From positions 682,001 through 746,000 of the forward strand of contig CAXXLB010000014.1 in assembly GCA_963664675.2 (NCBI GenBank): a DNA stretch of 64,000 nucleotides, in the 5' to 3' direction. Origin of the DNA: JASGMR01 sp963664675. GTDB taxonomy: Bacteria > Thermotogota > Thermotogae > Petrotogales > Kosmotogaceae. This document shows positions 60,096 to 64,000 of the stretch, piece by piece. The first letter of the stretch is position 1, and every line of letters starts with the position of its first letter. The notes beneath the pieces are model-generated. The model ran no database searches, was not told the origin of the DNA, and worked only from the letters and a program-made list of their open reading frames with translations. The position numbers were made by a program, and so were the translations under genes.

Positions 60096-61124
60096 ATGAA
60101 AATCAAAGATATTCTTTTTGAAATTAAAAAATACGATTTTTACAAACCATTTCATATTACAAACAGCATATCGACTTCAAAGGATAATATTGAAATCACT
60201 TTGATTACCGATACAGGTATAACGGGAAAGGGAGAGGCTTCATCATCATTCAGAGTTAACGGTGAAAATGTGAATGCGCTGTACAATTCCAGGGATCAGA
60301 TAATTCAGTTGATAAAAGGAATGGACGTAACGAATTACAGAAAAATTTTCAACCAGATTGACAAAATAGGCAGAACATCCCCAAGCTTAAAAGCGGGGGT
60401 TCAGTTTGCCGTTCTCGACACTCTTTCAAACTATCTGAATTTCCCAGTATATAAATTATTAGGCGGAGAAAAAGATCATGTAGTTACGGATAAAACGATT
60501 TCAATAGGAACACTGGAAGAAACATTGGAGGAGGCCGAAGATCTTAGTAAAAAAGGATTCAGATATGTAAAGATGAAAGTCGGAGAGGATATTAAATCGG
60601 ATATTGAAAGATTGACAGCGGTGAATGAAAAATTCAATTTTGAAGGATTCATAGTGGATGCGAATATGGGATATTCGGTTAAAGAAGCTATAACCTTTTC
60701 GGATGCCATGTACAGAGAATCCGTTCCAATAAATGTTTTCGAACAACCTGTTCATTATTCGGATTTCGACGGTTTAAAAGTGATCAGATATGCATCGAGA
60801 TATCCAGTCGGTGCGGATGAAACAATAAAGACAAAATACGATGCCCTGAGATTGATCAAAGATGATTGTGTTGATTTCATCAATATAAAACTCATGAAAT
60901 CTGGCGTATCGGATGCTTTATCTATAATAGAAATATCTAAAACCGCAAACGTATCTTTAATGATAGGCTGTATGAGTGAATCGGCAACCGGTGTGAATCA
61001 AAGTGTACAACTGGCCGCGGGAACGGGAGCTTTTGCGTATTGTGACCTCGATTCACATCTGTTACTGAAAGAAAGTGGCGAATACAAATTCAAGACGGTG
61101 GGAGATAAATTGTATCCTCACTGA
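60096..61124 (+). CDS. Dipeptide epimerase (enolase superfamily)
   Basis: This 342-residue enolase-superfamily enzyme of the L-Ala-D/L-Glu epimerase group has a first catalytic Lys pair in KMKVG, metal ligands in IVDANMGYS, FEQPVHYSD and GADETIK, and a second Lys in NIKLMKSGV. Members epimerise dipeptides during murein peptide recycling or scavenging. It follows the M16 peptidase by 11 bases with AGGGAGG upstream and probably belongs to the same transcript. Dipeptide preference cannot be read by eye. Confidence 0.93.
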   Translation: MKIKDILFEIKKYDFYKPFHITNSISTSKDNIEITLITDTGITGKGEASSSFRVNGENVNALYNSRDQIIQLIKGMDVTNYRKIFNQIDKIGRTSPSLKAGVQFAVLDTLSNYLNFPVYKLLGGEKDHVVTDKTISIGTLEETLEEAEDLSKKGFRYVKMKVGEDIKSDIERLTAVNEKFNFEGFIVDANMGYSVKEAITFSDAMYRESVPINVFEQPVHYSDFDGLKVIRYASRYPVGADETIKTKYDALRLIKDDCVDFINIKLMKSGVSDALSIIEISKTANVSLMIGCMSESATGVNQSVQLAAGTGAFAYCDLDSHLLLKESGEYKFKTVGDKLYPH

Positions 61125-61146
61125 TTCTTCAAATAAAAATTAAGAC

Positions 61147-61178
61147 AAAAAGTGCAAACCGAATGGTTTGCACTTTTT
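61147..61178. terminator. Terminator after the dipeptide epimerase gene
   Basis: AAAAAGTGCAAACC (61147-61160) and GGTTTGCACTTTTT (61165-61178) form a perfect 14-bp inverted repeat with a 4-base loop ending in T-runs. It can act in both directions. Confidence 0.95.
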
Positions 61179-61234
61179 AGTTGTACTACTCAAAATAAAA
61201 GAAAAGTTGATATTTTAAGAATATTATTAATTAT

Positions 61235-61318
61235 TAGCTGTAAACAGCTATAAACTGGTATAATATTGGTATTTTTTGATTAAATGTGTTTTTAATAGTT
61301 TTGTATGTATAGTATAAT
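61235..61318 (+). promoter_or_regulatory. Promoter region of xylBA with palindrome
   Basis: TAGCTGT-AA-ACAGCTA (61235-61250) is a perfect inverted repeat, followed by two TATAAT boxes (61259-61264 and 61313-61318). Matching -35 boxes are weak, as expected for a regulated promoter. The palindrome is a candidate operator for a xylose regulator; none is in the window next to it. Confidence 0.5.
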
Positions 61319-61354
61319 TGATTGAATAGCACAATTAATTTTTTGTGAGGTGAT

Positions 61355-62830
61355 GTGGTGAACAAATACGTAATAGGTGTAGATGTAGGAACAACTTCAG
61401 TAAAGGGAATTTTAGTCGACAAAAATGGAGAAATTATATACTCGTCTACATCTCCCGTTACACTGTTAACTCCAAAACCAGGTTGGGCCGAAGAAGATCC
61501 TCTGGAATGGTGGGAAGCAACAAAAAATGTTTTAAGGGATATAAATCTGAAAAATCCGGTAAAAATAGAAGCGATATCCATCAGCGGGCAGATGCACAGC
61601 ATGGTCTCTCTCGATAAAAATTACAATATTTTGAGAAATGCAATTTTGTGGTGTGATCAAAGAACGGGAAATGAATGTGAAAAACTCACGGAATTTTATG
61701 GGACGGAAAAAGAGGTCATAAAAATATTTGGGAATCCATTTTTAACCGGATTCACGGCTCCGAAAATCCAATGGTTGAAGATAAATGAAAATGATAATTT
61801 CAAAAAATTACATAAAATATTATTACCAAAAGATTTTATAGCATTCAAGATGACAGGCGATTTCACTATCGAACAGTCCGATGCCTCGGGAACTTCTTTA
61901 TATAAGGTAAAAGAAGGAGTTTATGACAAAAAATTACTGGAAAAATTGAACATAACCGAAAAACAGCTTCCGGAAATAATTTCTTCGGGTGACCTGATCG
62001 GTAAAGTCGATTGTGAAGAACTGCCCTTCTTAAAAGGTGTGAGTGTGGTTTCCGGCGGGGCAGACAACGCAGCCGCCGCTTTTGGCTGCGGAATAGAAAA
62101 ACCCGGAGACGCGATGGTGAGTCTCGGAACTTCTGGTACGGTAGTAGCCGTTACAGAATCTCCCGACGAAGACATTTCAGGAAAAATTCATTTGTTTGCA
62201 CACGTTAAAGAAAATACTTTTTATCATATGGCGGTTATTTTATCGGCCACCAATTCTCTCAACTGGTTTCTGAAAAATTTCTTGGATGATTCTTCTCTGG
62301 ATAAAATAAATGAGCTGGTTGAAAAAAGTCGACCGGGATCAAACGGTCTGATCTTTTTACCATATTTGAATGGTGAAAGAACCCCTCATAAAAACCCAAA
62401 TGCGCGTGGCGTATTTTTCGGAATATCTTCTTTTCACAATAAATCCGATATGCTCAGATCAATTTATGAAGGCGTTGTCTATGCGTTGAGAGAGGGTGGC
62501 GAGTGTATAAAAGAACTTGGAAATAATTTCAAATCAATAAAAGTCGTCGGCGGTGGCTCGAGAAGTGATGCCTGGTGTCAAATGATCGCCGATAATTTCA
62601 AACTCACCGTAAACAGACTTAAAGTCGATGAGGGTGCTGCTTACGGTTCGGCAAGATTGGCCGGGAATTATGTCAACTTTAACACGGATGAATGGATTGA
62701 AATAACAGACACTTTCAAACCAGCAGAAAGTAATTTTAATAAATATGATAGTTTATTTGTTGAGTATAAAAACTTATATAATTCTTTAAAAAATGATTTT
62801 GATGTTATTTCAAAATATCAAAGAAATTAA
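61355..62830 (+). CDS. xylB: Xylulokinase
   Basis: This 491-residue FGGY kinase phosphorylates D-xylulose to xylulose 5-phosphate. Motifs are GVDVGTTSVKGILVD, SISGQMHSMVSLD (XylB-specific glutamine/histidine region), CDQRTGNECEKL, VSGGADNAAAAFGCGI with the catalytic Asp, and KVVGGGSRSDAWCQ. GTG 61355 or the adjacent GTG 61358 follows GTGAGGTG. It lies 15 bases before xylA; the two make a xylose utilisation unit. Confidence 0.95.
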   Translation: MVNKYVIGVDVGTTSVKGILVDKNGEIIYSSTSPVTLLTPKPGWAEEDPLEWWEATKNVLRDINLKNPVKIEAISISGQMHSMVSLDKNYNILRNAILWCDQRTGNECEKLTEFYGTEKEVIKIFGNPFLTGFTAPKIQWLKINENDNFKKLHKILLPKDFIAFKMTGDFTIEQSDASGTSLYKVKEGVYDKKLLEKLNITEKQLPEIISSGDLIGKVDCEELPFLKGVSVVSGGADNAAAAFGCGIEKPGDAMVSLGTSGTVVAVTESPDEDISGKIHLFAHVKENTFYHMAVILSATNSLNWFLKNFLDDSSLDKINELVEKSRPGSNGLIFLPYLNGERTPHKNPNARGVFFGISSFHNKSDMLRSIYEGVVYALREGGECIKELGNNFKSIKVVGGGSRSDAWCQMIADNFKLTVNRLKVDEGAAYGSARLAGNYVNFNTDEWIEITDTFKPAESNFNKYDSLFVEYKNLYNSLKNDFDVISKYQRN

Positions 62831-62845
62831 AGGAGGGAAATAAAA

Positions 62846-64000
62846 TGAAAAAATTTTTCGAAGACATCCAGATAAGTTTTGAGGGTAAAGATTCCATAAA
62901 TCCTCTGGCATTTAAATATTACAACAAAGACGAAATTATTCTCGGAAAAAAAATGGAGGATCACCTCAGATTTGCCGTTGCATTTTGGCATACAATGAAT
63001 GTTCTGGGAAGGGATATGTTTGGCGAAGAAACGATGACCCGACCATGGAATTTGATTTCCGATCCGATTGAAAGGGCGAAGGCAAAAGTCGACGGAATTT
63101 TTGAATTTTGTGAGAAATTGAGTGTGAAATTTTTCTGTTTTCATGACAGGGATATCTCTCCGGAAGGAGCCACACTGAGAGAAACCAATAAGAATCTGGA
63201 TATTGTCATCGACTATATAAAAGAGAAATATAAAAGCAGCAACGTCAGACTTCTCTGGGGGACTGCTAATTTATTCAACAACAAGAGATTTCTGCACGGC
63301 GCTTCCACTACCAGCAATGCCGATGTTTTCGCTTATTCGGCAGCACAGGTGAAGAAAGCTCTGGAAGTAACAAAAGAACTGGGTGGACAGAATTATGTTT
63401 TCTGGGGCGGTAGAGAAGGTTATGAAACACTTTTGAATACAAATTTTAAGCTCGAACAGGAAAACCTCGCCAGATTTTTACATATGGCTGTTGATTACGC
63501 TGAAAAAATTGGATTCAAGGGACAATTCTTAATAGAACCAAAACCAATGGAACCGACGAAACATCAGTACGATTATGATGCCGCAAACGCTTATGCTTTC
63601 TTATTGAAAAACGATCTGCAGAATAAGTTCAAGCTGAATTTGGAAGTGAATCATGCGACGCTTTCCGGTCATACATTTGAACACGAAATAAGGTATGCAA
63701 GAACGAACGGTATTTTGGGAAGTCTTGATGCCAACCAGGGGGATCTTTTTCTGGGTTGGGATACGGATCAATTTCCAACGAATGCCTATATCACCACTCT
63801 GGCGATGTATGAAGTTCTCAGAGGGGGAGGAATCAACCCGGGTGGTCTGAACTTCGATGCAAAACTCAGAAGACCTTCTATAGATCTTGAAGATCTTTTT
63901 ATCGGTCATATTGCCGGTATGGATACTTTTGCTCTCGGTTTGAAAGCTGCCGCCAAATTGTTCGAAGAAGGACTGCTTGAAAAATTCGTAGAGGAGAAAT
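62846..64000 (+). CDS. xylA: Xylose isomerase, partial (window end)
   Basis: The first 385 codons of the enzyme that interconverts D-xylose and D-xylulose; the rest lies beyond the window (full length is usually about 440). Motifs are FWHTMNVLGRDMFGEETMTR, KFFCFHDRDISPEG with the catalytic His, VFWGGREGYETLLNT, FLIEPKPMEPTKHQYDYD and GSLDANQGD with the metal-binding Asp residues. ATG 62846 has AAGGAGGG upstream. It belongs to the long class II (thermostable-type) isomerases. Confidence 0.96.

Overview
The window is a gene-dense, low-GC bacterial chromosome segment with strong GGAGG-type ribosome binding sites and many ATGA/TTGA gene overlaps. The mix of genes points to the phylum Thermotogota, probably a mesophilic or moderately thermophilic lineage: many ABC-type sugar importers, xylAB, class I two-subunit fumarase, and an rpsO-pnp-M16 peptidase-dipeptide epimerase string. 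The phylum call is inference from gene content. No rRNA, tRNA or CRISPR array was found.

Layout. 1-2.6 kb: right end of a ribose-type ABC importer operon with a SorC regulator (minus strand). 2.7-4.97 kb: trpBA preceded by a leader that encodes a short peptide with three consecutive Trp codons, followed by a terminator hairpin. 5-9.4 kb: a trypsin-like protease, a TetR gene with its own operator, a decayed aldo/keto reductase, an AsnC-LysE pair, and two diverged copies of a tiny ORF. 9.4-11 kb: two lipoproteins. 11.3-18.4 kb: a plus-strand operon with a PotABCD-type importer, a nucleoside phosphorylase, adenine deaminase and an M29-like protein. 18.4-30 kb: asnS, then a ten-gene minus-strand operon. 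That operon holds a ROK regulator, a carbohydrate-type ABC importer, an amidohydrolase, an ArgH-like lyase, fumarase, a DMT permease and an Ldh2-type dehydrogenase; it reads as a route from an imported compound to fumarate, malate and oxaloacetate.

30-37 kb: a GyrI-like protein, glycerol dehydrogenase, a candidate small RNA, a TetR/radical-SAM pair and an SDR/hydrolase pair. 37-46 kb is accessory in character. Blocks of a degenerate repeat family lie on both sides of an IS150-like insertion sequence and recur at 45.6 kb. Between them sit an XRE-TPR (RRNPP-like) regulator and three beta-propeller proteins, one fused to ankyrin repeats.

46-52.6 kb: a SorC-BtpA-ABC importer-FGGY kinase operon whose gene set resembles lsr-type or sugar-alcohol uptake loci. 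52.8-61.2 kb: housekeeping genes (Nif3, Sua5, serine dehydratase, S15, PNPase, M16 peptidase, dipeptide epimerase). 61.3 kb to the end: xylB and a xylA gene cut by the window edge.

The observations most worth following up are the ribosome-mediated trp attenuator, the fumarate-yielding catabolic operon, the XRE-TPR plus propeller island, the duplicated tiny ORF, and the promoter-led structured RNA near 32.5 kb.
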